From contig JAYQSQ010000001.1 in the NCBI GenBank assembly GCA_038146985.1, positions 310,001 through 374,000 of the forward strand: a stretch of DNA of 64,000 nt, in the 5' to 3' direction. The notes under the pieces are model-generated. The model was given only the letters and a program-made list of their open reading frames with translations. It made no database searches and was not told the origin of the DNA. Numbering within the stretch: the stretch's first letter is position 1; every line of letters starts with the position of its first letter. Shown piece after piece: positions 33,849 through 43,088 of this stretch. A program made the translations under genes and the position numbers. Origin of the DNA: JADHLJ01 sp038146985. Lineage in GTDB: Bacteria > Pseudomonadota > Alphaproteobacteria > Thalassobaculales > Thalassobaculaceae.

Positions 33849-35107
33849 CTGATATCGCGGGGCGTATCGACGCGGCGAACCAGGAGGCGCTTCGCCGGAT
33901 CTTCGCCGGTGATCCGGTGCTGGTCGATGTGGTGCCGGCGGCCGAGGCCATTCCGGCCCTTTGGGAAAGGATGATCCTGCACGCCGGGCCGCCGGTGGAT
34001 TGGTCGCGGATGTGCGGGCCGATGCGCGGTGCCGTCGCCGGCATCGCGGTGTTCGAAGGCTGGGCCCCGGATCTGGAGGCCGCCGCCCAGATGGCCGGTG
34101 AGGGCGCCTTCGACTTCCAGCCCAATCACCATTTCGACGCCGTCGGTCCGATGACCGGCATGACCACGATCAGCCAGCCGGTGATGGTGGTCGAAAACCG
34201 GGCTTTCGGAAACCGGGCCTTCTGCACGATTAACGAGGGGCTGGGCAAGGTAATGCGGTTCGGGGGCAACGACGCCGAGGTGCTCGACCGGTTGCGCTGG
34301 CTGCGCGATGGTTTCGGACCGGCCATGGGGAAGGCGCTGCGGTCGGGCGGGGGAATACCGCTCAAGCCCCTCGTTGCGCGGGGCCTGACCATGGGCGACG
34401 AAATGCACCAGCGCAATGTCGGCTGCACCGGGCTGATGCTTCGGGCCCTGTCGCCTGCCATGGCGGCGAGCGCGGGTGATCTGAAAGAACTCTCCAGAGC
34501 GCTCGCCTTTATCGGCGGCAACGACCAGTTCTTCCTCAATATCGCCATGGCCATGGGCAAGGCGATCATGGACCCGGTGCGCGGGATCGAAGCCTCCACG
34601 GTGGTCACCGCGATGAGCCGGAACGGCACTGATTTCGGCATTCGCGTCAGCGGCACCGGCGATACCTGGTTCACCGCCCCCGTCGAGATGCCCGAGGGGC
34701 TCTATTTTCCCGGGTTCACCGAGGCGGACGCAAATCCGGACATGGGGGATTCGACCATCGTCGAGACGGTCGGCCTTGGCGGTTTCGCCATGGGGGCGGC
34801 GCCGGCGGTCGCCGGTTTCGTTGGGGCCGGCACTGCCTCGGAAGCGGCCAATTTCACCCGTGCCATGGCCGAGATCACCTTGGCCGAGAACCCCGAATGG
34901 ACGATCCCGGCGCTTGATTATCGCGGCGTGCCGAGTGGCATCGACATCCGTCTTGTGGTCGAGACCGGGCTGGCGCCGACGATCAATACCGGCATCGCGC
35001 ACCGCGAGCCGGGCATCGGACAGGTCGGCGCGGGGGTGGTGCGGGCGCCGCTCGCCTGTTTCCGTCAGGCGCTGAAGGCTTTCGCCGGGCAAATGGGGGT
35101 GGCATGA
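33845..35107 (+). CDS. DUF1116 protein, YlbE/AllG-like subunit
   Basis: The 420-residue protein belongs to DUF1116, the YlbE family. Family-like segments are NQEALRRIFAGDPVLVDV at the start, HAGPPVDWSRMCGPMRGA, FQPNHHFDAVGPMTGMTT and a C-terminal INTGIAHREPGIGQVGAG. In E. coli the corresponding gene acts with fdrA and ylbF in oxamate carbamoyltransferase activity during allantoin use. It is coupled by ATGA overlaps to the small protein before and FdrA after. Confidence 0.85.
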   Translation: MTDIAGRIDAANQEALRRIFAGDPVLVDVVPAAEAIPALWERMILHAGPPVDWSRMCGPMRGAVAGIAVFEGWAPDLEAAAQMAGEGAFDFQPNHHFDAVGPMTGMTTISQPVMVVENRAFGNRAFCTINEGLGKVMRFGGNDAEVLDRLRWLRDGFGPAMGKALRSGGGIPLKPLVARGLTMGDEMHQRNVGCTGLMLRALSPAMAASAGDLKELSRALAFIGGNDQFFLNIAMAMGKAIMDPVRGIEASTVVTAMSRNGTDFGIRVSGTGDTWFTAPVEMPEGLYFPGFTEADANPDMGDSTIVETVGLGGFAMGAAPAVAGFVGAGTASEAANFTRAMAEITLAENPEWTIPALDYRGVPSGIDIRLVVETGLAPTINTGIAHREPGIGQVGAGVVRAPLACFRQALKAFAGQMGVA

Positions 35108-36591
35108 GCGCCGTCATTTTGAACCGGGTTCGAAAGGGCCTGTACATCGACTCCGTTGCCTTGATGCGGTTCTCACGCTCCATCGCCGGCTTGGACGGCG
35201 TGGAGGAGGCCGCCCTCATGATGGGCACTCCCGCCAATCTCGGGATTCTGAAGGATGCCGGCCTGCTCGATGGAACGGGCGAGGGGGCCAGCGGCGGTGA
35301 TCTGGTGGTCGCGATCCGGGCCAGCGATGCCGCGCAAGCCGAGGCGGCGCTCGTGGAGGCGGAGCGCCTGCTCGATCAGCCTAGGGGATCGCGGGGTGAG
35401 GGTGCCGTCTGGCGTCCGCGCAGCCTGCGGGCCGCCGTGGCGCAAATGCCCGACGCGAGCCTCGCTCTCATCTCCGTGCCGGGGGACTTCGCAGTCGCCG
35501 AGGCCCGCAAGGCGATCCGGCGTGGTCTCCACGCCATGATCTTCAGCGACAATGTCCCGCTTGCCGAGGAGGTGGCCCTGAAACGCGAGGCAACGGAGCT
35601 CGGACGCCTGGTGATGGGGCCGGATTGCGGGACCGCGATCATCAACGGTGTCCCGCTGGCTTTCGCCAACCGGCTGCCGCAGGGCTCTGTCGGGATCATC
35701 GGCGCCTCGGGTACCGGTATCCAGGAAGTGTCCTGTCTCATCGCCCGCCTCGGCGGCGGTATCTCGCACGCCATCGGCGTCGGCGGCCGGGACCTCGGCG
35801 ATGTGGTCGGCGGAATATCCACATTGGCGGCGCTCGATATGCTCGCCCGCGACAAGCTGACCGGCCATGTGGTGATGATTTCCAAACCCCCGTCGCCCGA
35901 GGTGACGGCACGCGTTCTTGCCCGGGCCGGAGCGATCGGCAAGCCCGTCACGGTGTGTTTCATCGGCGCCGCGCCCATGGCGATGCCGGCGAATGCCGAA
36001 CAGGTCTTCACCCTGAAGGACGCGGCGCTGAAGGCGGTTGGAATCGGCGAGGAAACCACGCCCCGCAAGCCGGACATTCCGGCTATCGCGGGCCGGCGCG
36101 GCATTCGCGGCCTGTTCTCCGGCGGCACGCTCTGCGCCGAGGCCCAGGCGGTGCTGCTCGCGGGGCGGCTGCAAGTGACATCCAACGCGCCGATCCCGGG
36201 CGCGCTGGTGGTCGGCGCGGCGGAAGACGGCCATCTGCTTCTCGATCTCGGCGACGACGCCTATACCAGGGGGCGCCCGCATCCGATGATCGATCCGGAG
36301 GTTCGGGGCGGGCCGGTTCGCGAGGCGATGAAGGATCCGGCGCTCGCCGTGCTCCTGGCCGATGTGGTGATCGGCCACGGCGCCCATCCGGACCCGGCCG
36401 GCGGGCTGGCGCGGGCGGTGACCGGTGCGCGTGGGCGGCGGGCGCCGCTGGTCATCGCGTCGGTCACCGGCAGTGATGCCGATCCCCAGATCCGCTCCGC
36501 CCAGGTTTCTACGCTCGAAGAGGCGGGGATTCTCGTCGCGCCGTCCAATGCCGACGCGGCGGCCTGGGCACGGGACGCGGTCGGATCTTGA
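35104..36591 (+). CDS. fdrA: FdrA family protein (acyl-CoA synthetase-like; AllF-like)
   Basis: The 495-residue protein is related to succinyl-CoA synthetase subunits. The N-terminal CoA-binding-type half contains DSVALMRFSRSI, MMGTPANLGILKDAGL and the IIGASGTGIQEVSCLIARLG glycine loop followed by GGRDLGDVVGG; the C-terminal half contains GLFSGGTLCAEAQAVL and DLGDDAYTRGRPHPMIDP. In E. coli FdrA works with the DUF1116 and DUF2877 proteins to split a carbamoyl compound (oxalurate to oxamate and carbamoyl phosphate). Start and stop overlap both neighbours. Confidence 0.9.
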   Translation: MSAVILNRVRKGLYIDSVALMRFSRSIAGLDGVEEAALMMGTPANLGILKDAGLLDGTGEGASGGDLVVAIRASDAAQAEAALVEAERLLDQPRGSRGEGAVWRPRSLRAAVAQMPDASLALISVPGDFAVAEARKAIRRGLHAMIFSDNVPLAEEVALKREATELGRLVMGPDCGTAIINGVPLAFANRLPQGSVGIIGASGTGIQEVSCLIARLGGGISHAIGVGGRDLGDVVGGISTLAALDMLARDKLTGHVVMISKPPSPEVTARVLARAGAIGKPVTVCFIGAAPMAMPANAEQVFTLKDAALKAVGIGEETTPRKPDIPAIAGRRGIRGLFSGGTLCAEAQAVLLAGRLQVTSNAPIPGALVVGAAEDGHLLLDLGDDAYTRGRPHPMIDPEVRGGPVREAMKDPALAVLLADVVIGHGAHPDPAGGLARAVTGARGRRAPLVIASVTGSDADPQIRSAQVSTLEEAGILVAPSNADAAAWARDAVGS

Positions 36592-37562
36592 TGGTCTCGG
36601 CCGCTGCCATTGACGGCACCCGGTTCGCCGGCTTCGAGCGGTTCTCGTTCGCCGGCACGACCATCGGTGCCATGGCCGCGCGAACCGTCTCCCAGGCCGG
36701 TCAGGGGCGGGTCCTGGCCGTTTTCGAGCGATGCTTTTATGTCGATCTGGGCGTCGGGCTGCTGTGCGTCGGCGCGGAAGATTTCTCCGCCGGCCCGTTG
36801 AACGTGGTCACGACCGCTCCCGCAAGCGTCAATTGGTCCGCCAGAGGCCTTCGCGCCGGCGACCGCGTGCGTGTGAGCGCCGACGGCCTGCGGGTGGGGC
36901 AGCGATTTCACATTACCTTTGCCGGCGCGGTGGAATGGCGTCCCGGTCTGTTTGACGGAGAATTGCGAGCCGAAGATCTGCGTGTCGGCCTGGCCCGGTT
37001 CCGACACGCCTGCGCGGGCATGATCCCGGCCGAAGGTCTAGGAGCGCTGATCGGTGAAGATGGGGGGCTCGCGCCGGACAGCAGGATCGTCGCGACAGCC
37101 CGCGCGGCGGTCCTGGGACTGGAGGAATGGTTCGCGCGGGTATTCACCGGACCAAAGCGTGGCGCCCTGGAGCCGCCGAGCGACGTGCAACGGCTCACCG
37201 GTCTTGGCCCTGGTCTTACGCCATCGGGCGATGATGTGATCGGCGGCATGATGATCGCGGCGCATGTCTTGGGAGAGGCGTCCGCGGCCGGTCAACTGTG
37301 GCAGTACCTACGGCCAATCACGGCGTCTTCAACCGGTCCGATCGCGCGGGCTCATCTCGCCGCCGCCGCCGAGGGGATGGGGGCGCCCGCCCTGCATCGG
37401 GCGATCGGCGCCATGATCGACGGGATGCCGAAAGATCCGCGCCGCATCCTCGCCGGGATTGACGGGGTCGGTCATACCTCCGGCTGGGACGCGATGGTGG
37501 GGGTGACCCGATGCATGGATGCATGGCTCAGCGCCAGGGAGCGGGGTGCGCGGGTCATCTGA
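36591..37562 (+). CDS. DUF2877 protein, YlbF/AllH-like subunit
   Basis: The 323-residue protein has the DUF2877 core GLGPGLTPSGDDVIGGMMIAAH followed by a helical end including TSGWDAMVGV, as in YlbF. Together with FdrA and DUF1116 it completes the three-protein set. The ATG overlaps the FdrA stop by one base (TGATG). The 3' end overlaps the convergent luciferase-like gene by 8 bases. No carbamate kinase or ureidoglycolate gene is visible around the operon. Confidence 0.85.
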   Translation: MVSAAAIDGTRFAGFERFSFAGTTIGAMAARTVSQAGQGRVLAVFERCFYVDLGVGLLCVGAEDFSAGPLNVVTTAPASVNWSARGLRAGDRVRVSADGLRVGQRFHITFAGAVEWRPGLFDGELRAEDLRVGLARFRHACAGMIPAEGLGALIGEDGGLAPDSRIVATARAAVLGLEEWFARVFTGPKRGALEPPSDVQRLTGLGPGLTPSGDDVIGGMMIAAHVLGEASAAGQLWQYLRPITASSTGPIARAHLAAAAEGMGAPALHRAIGAMIDGMPKDPRRILAGIDGVGHTSGWDAMVGVTRCMDAWLSARERGARVI

Positions 37563-38511
37563 ACTTTGACATGACCTCTCCGGCGAATTCCTCCAGCCGG
37601 TCGATGGTGCCCGGCAGGTCGCTGCCGTCGCCGCCGATGAGGAAGTGCCGTAGGCCGATTTCCTGGAACCCCGCGATATCGTCGACGATGGCCTGGGGGC
37701 TGCCGGTAAAGGCCATGCGCTTGCCGTCCCGGCCTTCCTGCTCGGGCCCGATACGGCATTTGATGGCCAGGATCGCCGCGTCGATGGCGCCGGGATCGCG
37801 TCCGGCCTTCTCGGCCTCCGCGCGCACCCGCCCGAGGGCGGCGGCATAAAGCTCCGGTGTGTCCAGCGGTATCCGGGGATTGGCCGCGACAGGGTACCAG
37901 CCGTCGCCCAGCCGTCCGGCGCGGCGGAGCGCGCCTTCGACCTCGCCGCCGACCCAGATCGGCGGATGCGGGCTCTGTGCTCCCTTGGGCGCGAAAAGCA
38001 GGTTGTCGAATGCGACATGCGCGCCGCGCCTTGCCGGGACCGGTGCGGTCCACAACTCACGGAAAGCCTCGATATACTCCTCCGACGCCGCCGCACGGTC
38101 CTTGAAGGCGGGGCCGCCGAGCAGGGCGATTTCCTCGGCCATCCAGCCGATCCCGACCCCGGTCGTCAGCCGGCCCTTGGAGAGCACGTCGAGCGTGGCC
38201 AGCATCTTCGCCGCCAGCACTGGTTGACGGTGCGGCAGAACCAGGACCGAGGTCAGCAGGCGGATCCGCTTCGTCGCCGAGGCGACGAAACTGAGCGCGG
38301 TGATGGTCTCCAGAGAGACGCCGGTATCCTGGGCGAAGAACTTGCCGGTCTCGGAATAGGGATAGGCGCTGTCGACATTGGTGGCGACGATCACGTGATC
38401 GCTCATGCCGAAATGCTCATAGCCCAGAGCTTCGGCGGACCGGGCGATGGCTTTCAGGGAATCGGGCTCGCCGGCGGTACCTCGGGAGCCGAAATGCAGA
38501 CCGAATTTCAT
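37555..38511 (-). CDS. LLM-class flavin/F420-dependent oxidoreductase, copy 1
   Basis: The 318-residue protein has the bacterial-luciferase-like TIM barrel: SAEALGYEHFGMSDHV near the start, TKRIRLLTSVLVLPHRQPVLAAKMLATLD, GRLTTGVGIGWMAEE and HPPIWVGGEVEGALRRAGRLGDGW. Members use FMNH2 or F420 to oxidise or oxygenate small molecules. The sequence looks like the TIGR03619-type F420 group, but cofactor choice cannot be settled here. It overlaps the convergent DUF2877 gene by 8 bases. Confidence 0.85.
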   Translation of the reverse strand: MKFGLHFGSRGTAGEPDSLKAIARSAEALGYEHFGMSDHVIVATNVDSAYPYSETGKFFAQDTGVSLETITALSFVASATKRIRLLTSVLVLPHRQPVLAAKMLATLDVLSKGRLTTGVGIGWMAEEIALLGGPAFKDRAAASEEYIEAFRELWTAPVPARRGAHVAFDNLLFAPKGAQSPHPPIWVGGEVEGALRRAGRLGDGWYPVAANPRIPLDTPELYAAALGRVRAEAEKAGRDPGAIDAAILAIKCRIGPEQEGRDGKRMAFTGSPQAIVDDIAGFQEIGLRHFLIGGDGSDLPGTIDRLEEFAGEVMSKFR

Positions 38512-38544
38512 GGCTGGCCTCGTCGGGCGATGGACCGGGACGGA

Positions 38545-39561
38545 TCAGCCCTTGCCATGCGCGGCGCGGCGGCGTTCCTTCATCAGCTTATGACTCGCCT
38601 CGGTCCCGTCATGGAGCGAGCCGAACCACTTGTCGAGCGGCACGGTACCGTCGCCGCCGTAATTGCACTCGAAATACTTGTGATGCAGGTAGTGGAAGTA
38701 GCGCTGGCCGAGGGTCAGCTCATGCTTGCCGTTGAGCAGGAATTTGTCGAACCCGCAATGGCCGAGCGCCGGGGTGAGCGCCGTTGCCTGGACATGGAAG
38801 ATCGCATGCAGCGGGTGCGAGAGCACGACCCAGTGCAGCAGGATGCCGCTAAAATACAGCACATGCTCCGTCGGGTGCATCGACAGGCCCGACCAGGGGC
38901 CGATATTGACGTTCTTGTGGTGCAGATGATGCGCGTGCTTATAGAGGAACGGCACGTGCAGCAGCCGGTGCACGAAATAGAAATGCGCATCCCGGATCAG
39001 GGGAATGATCAGGAACAGGAAGGCGAACCAGACCGGGTGGGTCTCCCAGTTCAGGAACGGGATGACGTCGTTGGCGAAGGCCCAGAGCGTGACCACCTCA
39101 TACGCCGTCCAGACGGTGCAGCCGCTGACCGTGCTCCAGAACACGTTGTCCTTCACCTGATCGCCGAACAGGAACCGGCGGTGCTTGGTCTCGGGCCAGT
39201 TCTTGTTGTGCTTATAGGCGGTGCCCTGGGCGCGCAGGATATAGAAGCGGAAGTGCCAGCCGCCGAAGATGATGAACAGCATCGCCAGGTTGCGCCCGTA
39301 GATCCAGGCGATCCAATCGAGCTGGAAGGTCTTCATGGTCGCCATCTCGGGCGTGAGATACAGCCAGGTAACGACCGCCAGGATCATGTAGCCGAGATTG
39401 CGGGGCAGGAAATAGCCGGGATAGCCGAACAGATAGCGCACGAAGGCGATCGGCCGCGGCGGCCAGACGAAGACCGGCGGCTGGGTGATCGGCACGGCCG
39501 GGGAATAGTTTTCTCCCGGTGCGGCGGTGCTGGTTTGACGATCCGCGGTTACATCAGCCAT
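38545..39561 (-). CDS. Sterol desaturase/fatty acid hydroxylase family membrane protein
   Basis: The 338-residue membrane enzyme shows the di-iron histidine boxes HFYFVHRLLH, HAHHLHH and YFHYLHHKYF, with several hydrophobic segments between residues 35 and 190. The family hydroxylates or desaturates lipid chains, sterols or carotenoids using O2. It is in line with the LLM gene 33 bases downstream. Substrate is unknown; hydroxylation of a membrane lipid is the general expectation. Confidence 0.88.
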   Translation of the reverse strand: MADVTADRQTSTAAPGENYSPAVPITQPPVFVWPPRPIAFVRYLFGYPGYFLPRNLGYMILAVVTWLYLTPEMATMKTFQLDWIAWIYGRNLAMLFIIFGGWHFRFYILRAQGTAYKHNKNWPETKHRRFLFGDQVKDNVFWSTVSGCTVWTAYEVVTLWAFANDVIPFLNWETHPVWFAFLFLIIPLIRDAHFYFVHRLLHVPFLYKHAHHLHHKNVNIGPWSGLSMHPTEHVLYFSGILLHWVVLSHPLHAIFHVQATALTPALGHCGFDKFLLNGKHELTLGQRYFHYLHHKYFECNYGGDGTVPLDKWFGSLHDGTEASHKLMKERRRAAHGKG

Positions 39562-39772
39562 GACGCGTGGCCTCCACTGCCGGACCCTACGGCTCTTGCC
39601 GGTCGGGATAACGAGGATTTACGGAGCATTTTACGACAGATCGCGGATCGGCGCCAATCCGCTGTGTGATCGTGGCCGCCCGGTTGCGCTATCGACCCAT
39701 CGTCGCAGATCTTGCGTGTGATGCCTGCCTATGTCACAAGATACGGATTGTTCACGGCCCGCGAGAGAAAGA

Positions 39773-40744
39773 ATGCCTCGGCTGTCGGTGGTCCTCGTTT
39801 TCGGGATGTTCCTGGCCCTGGTTCCGTTGGGGCCGGCGCGGGCGGCCCAGGACTTTACCGCCTGGCTCGACGGCGTCCGTGCCGAGGCCAAGGGGCTGGG
39901 CATCGCCGAGGCGACCCTTGACCGGGCGCTCGCCGGGCTGGCGCCAATTCCCAGGGTGATAGAGCTCGATCGCCGCCAGCCGGAATTCACTCTGACCTTC
40001 GATCAGTACATGAAACGGGTCGTCAACGATCGGCGGGTCGCCACCGGCAAACAGCGCCTGACCGAGCATCGCGAGCTTCTGGACGCGGTTGCCCGGCAGT
40101 ACAAGGTTCAGCCACGATTCATCGTCGCGCTTTGGGGAATAGAGACGGATTTCGGACGGATCACCGGCGGATTTCCGGTGATCGCCTCGCTGGCGACATT
40201 GGCCCATGACGGAAGGCGCAGCGCCTTTTTCCGCAAGGAATTGATGCTGGCGCTGCAGATCATCGATCAGGGACATATCGAGGCGGGCAATATGCTCGGC
40301 TCCTGGGCGGGGGCGATGGGGCAGAACCAGTTCATGCCGTCCAGCTTTCACGCCTTCGCCGTCGATCAGGATGGCGACGGCCATAAGGATATCTGGGGCT
40401 CGCTGCCGGATATTTTCGGTTCGATCGCGAACTATCTGTCGAAATCCGGATGGCGCGACGACCAGACCTGGGGCCGGCCGGCATCGGTTCCGGCAAATTT
40501 TAATAAATCCATGACCGGCCGCAAACCGATGCGGTCACTATCCGAATGGTCGGCATTGGGAGTGCGCAAGACCGACGGAGGCGCGTTGCCGGGGCGGGAC
40601 CTTGAGGCCTCATTGATTTCGCCGGAAAAGCAAAGCCTGGAGCCGGTGTTCATCGCCTATCATAACTATCATGTGATTTTGCGGTGGAATCGGTCGGACT
40701 ACTTCGCCATCGCGGTGGGGACTTTGTCGGACCGGCTGCTTTAG
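39773..40744 (+). CDS. Lytic murein transglycosylase, MltB family
   Basis: The 323-residue periplasmic enzyme begins with a signal peptide (residues 1-25, ending PARAAQ). The catalytic Glu124 lies in ALWGIETDFGR; other MltB markers are GSWAGAMGQNQFMPSSF and SIANYLSKSGW. It cleaves the glycan strand of peptidoglycan with 1,6-anhydro formation. The ATG at 39773 is chosen over 39731 because it starts the signal peptide directly. It heads the block mltB-rlpA-dacA-tmk-holB, a known alphaproteobacterial order. Confidence 0.9.
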   Translation: MPRLSVVLVFGMFLALVPLGPARAAQDFTAWLDGVRAEAKGLGIAEATLDRALAGLAPIPRVIELDRRQPEFTLTFDQYMKRVVNDRRVATGKQRLTEHRELLDAVARQYKVQPRFIVALWGIETDFGRITGGFPVIASLATLAHDGRRSAFFRKELMLALQIIDQGHIEAGNMLGSWAGAMGQNQFMPSSFHAFAVDQDGDGHKDIWGSLPDIFGSIANYLSKSGWRDDQTWGRPASVPANFNKSMTGRKPMRSLSEWSALGVRKTDGGALPGRDLEASLISPEKQSLEPVFIAYHNYHVILRWNRSDYFAIAVGTLSDRLL

Positions 40745-40794
40745 ACGCCGCGGGGCAGGGCAATGGGAAACGGATCAGAGGAGGAATGCCGGAC

Positions 40795-41814
40795 GTGCTT
40801 CAAATGACGTCGATTTCGCAACGGCCCGGCCCCGCTGGATATGTGGTCCGCATCGCGGCGCTGGCCGCCGCCGTGCTCCTGCTCGCGGGCTGCGCGGAAA
40901 CCGAGCTGATCGCAACGACGGCAAAGCAGATCCGGTCATTGTCGGATACCCCGCCCTCCAAGGGGCGGTACAAGGTCGGCGACCCGTACCAGATCAAGGG
41001 GGTCTGGTATTATCCGCGTGTCGACTATGCCTATGACGAGTCCGGCGTGGCGTCTTGGTACGGGCCCAACTTTCACGGCAATCGCACCGCGAATGGCGAG
41101 ATCTTCGATCAGAACTCGGTCAGCGCGGCCCACCGTACGCTTCCGCTGCCCAGTGTCGTGCGGGTGACGAATCTCGGCAACGGCCGGGCCCTGGTGGTGC
41201 GGGTGAACGATCGCGGCCCCTTCGCCCATGGCCGGATCATCGACATGTCGAAACGGGCCGCCCAGCTGCTCGGATTCGAGCGCCAGGGAGTCGCCCGGGT
41301 GCGGGTTCAGATCCTGCCCGAGGAGAGCCGGGCGGCGGCCGAACTTGCCAGGAACGGCGGCGCGCCGCGGCCGGTTGCCGCCGCAGCCGACCCGGGCCGT
41401 AATGTACCCGTTGCCGCGCCGGTGCCTACCGTATCGGTAGAGAACCTGACGCCGGTTCCAGGCTCCAGCGTTGCCCCGCCGCCGCCGGAGAGCCAGGCGA
41501 GCGCCGCGCCGAAGCCGGCGCCGAGTGCCGTGGAACTGGCGCGCCAGAGCCGGGAGATCGTGTTGACCGACCAGCCGGTCGAGCCGACGAATCTGTTCGT
41601 TCAGGCCGCGTCTTTTTCCAAGGCCGACAACGCGGCGCGCCTGAAGTCGAAACTGTCGGATATCGGTTCGGCGGACGTCTACGACGCCCAGGTCGACGGC
41701 CGTCGATTTTACCGTGTACGGATCGGGCCTTTGCGTGACGTGGAACAGGCCGACAAAATCCTTGAGATGGTGATCGCGCGTGGATTTCCCGGGGCTCGCA
41801 TCGTCGTCGAGTAA
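40795..41814 (+). CDS. rlpA: Septal ring lytic transglycosylase / rare lipoprotein A
   Basis: The protein of about 339 residues has a lipoprotein signal with lipobox LAGC, the double-psi beta-barrel GVASWYGPNFHGNRTANGE to NDRGPFAHGRIIDMSKRAA (about residues 80-160), a long Pro/Ala linker and a C-terminal SPOR domain (LFVQAASFSKADNAARL onward) that binds denuded glycan at the septum. A GAGGAGG site fits the GTG at 40795 best; ATGs at 40786 and 40804 are alternatives. It follows mltB. Confidence 0.9.
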   Translation: MLQMTSISQRPGPAGYVVRIAALAAAVLLLAGCAETELIATTAKQIRSLSDTPPSKGRYKVGDPYQIKGVWYYPRVDYAYDESGVASWYGPNFHGNRTANGEIFDQNSVSAAHRTLPLPSVVRVTNLGNGRALVVRVNDRGPFAHGRIIDMSKRAAQLLGFERQGVARVRVQILPEESRAAAELARNGGAPRPVAAAADPGRNVPVAAPVPTVSVENLTPVPGSSVAPPPPESQASAAPKPAPSAVELARQSREIVLTDQPVEPTNLFVQAASFSKADNAARLKSKLSDIGSADVYDAQVDGRRFYRVRIGPLRDVEQADKILEMVIARGFPGARIVVE

Positions 41815-41924
41815 TCGAGCGGCACAACGGACATATTGAGGTCATTTTCCCCGGTTATCGCTCATTGGATCATCAGCCGTCGGCCGTGCCGGCGGTGCGG
41901 CACACGACAAGCGAAAGGAAAGGC

Positions 41925-43088
41925 ATGATTTTCGGACTTTCGTGGACGCGCAGGTTGACGGTTTTGGGGTTATGTGCCGTCACGATCGGCGCGTCGGTCA
42001 TCGCCGCTGGACCAGCCTCGGCCATCGACACGACGGCGCGGGAAGCCATTCTGGTGGATTTCGATACCGGCGCCGTGCTTTTCGAGAAGAACGCTGACGA
42101 ACGCATGCCGCCGGCGTCGATGAGCAAGATCATGACGGTCTATCTTGCCTTCGAGCGGTTGAAGGAGGGCCGGCTGCGCTTGGAAGATGAGATCCCGATC
42201 AGTGAGAAGGCATGGCGCAAGGGCGGCTCGAAAATGTTCGTCGAGTTGAACAGCCGGGTGAAGGTCGCGGATATCCTGAGGGGCATCATCGTTCAGAGTG
42301 GCAACGACGCGGCGATTGCACTGGCCGAGGCCTTGGGAGGAAGCGAGGAGGCTTTCGCCGATGTAATGACCGCGAAGGCGCGGCAACTCGGCATGGCGAA
42401 CACGCAGTACCGGAACGCGACCGGATGGCCGGACCCGGACCACTATATGACCGCGCGGGATCTGATGACCCTCGCCGTCGCCACGGTCCGCGATTTCCCA
42501 GACTATTATCCGATCTACGCCGAGACCACCTATACCTACAACGAAATCAAACAAGGCAACCGCAATCCGCTTCTTTACAAGGGGATCGGCGCGGACGGTC
42601 TGAAGACGGGACATACCGAGGAGGCGGGCTACGGGCTCACTGCCTCGGTGAAGCGGGCCGACCGGCGTCTTGTACTGGTCGTCAACGGTTTGGACAGCGT
42701 GCGGTCGCGAACCTCGGAATCTCAGGCGTTGATCGAGTGGGGATTTCGCGAGTTCGACAACTACACTCTGCTGCGGGCCGGCCAGCCGGTCGAGAAAGTG
42801 GCGGTCTGGCTCGGCACGGCAAAGACCGTCCCGGTGGCGCTCAAGGACGACCTGACGCTGACGATGCTTCGTTCCGCCCGCAAAAAGGCCAAAGTGAGCG
42901 TGGTGGTCAACGAGCCGATCGCCGCGCCCATTCAGAAAGGCCAGCAAGTCGCCACGCTGCGCATCACGGCGCCGGACACCGAGACCATCGACCTGCCCTT
43001 GCTCGCCGCTGAAAGTGTCGAACGCCTGGGGATGTTCAAGCGGGTGATGGCGGCGGTCGGGTATCTCATCTGGGGTCCCGGTGGCTGA
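41925..43088 (+). CDS. dacA: D-alanyl-D-alanine carboxypeptidase, PBP5/6 family
   Basis: The 387-residue periplasmic serine enzyme trims the terminal D-Ala of peptidoglycan stem peptides. A signal peptide ends near ASA (residue 33). The three penicillin-binding motifs are S65-M-S-K68, S125-G-N127 and K227-T-G229. The C-terminal PBP5-type beta domain and a final amphipathic helix (MFKRVMAAVGYLIWG) for membrane attachment are present. The ATG at 41925 sits behind AAAGGAAAGG. It overlaps the tmk start by 8 bases. Confidence 0.93.
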   Translation: MIFGLSWTRRLTVLGLCAVTIGASVIAAGPASAIDTTAREAILVDFDTGAVLFEKNADERMPPASMSKIMTVYLAFERLKEGRLRLEDEIPISEKAWRKGGSKMFVELNSRVKVADILRGIIVQSGNDAAIALAEALGGSEEAFADVMTAKARQLGMANTQYRNATGWPDPDHYMTARDLMTLAVATVRDFPDYYPIYAETTYTYNEIKQGNRNPLLYKGIGADGLKTGHTEEAGYGLTASVKRADRRLVLVVNGLDSVRSRTSESQALIEWGFREFDNYTLLRAGQPVEKVAVWLGTAKTVPVALKDDLTLTMLRSARKKAKVSVVVNEPIAAPIQKGQQVATLRITAPDTETIDLPLLAAESVERLGMFKRVMAAVGYLIWGPGG

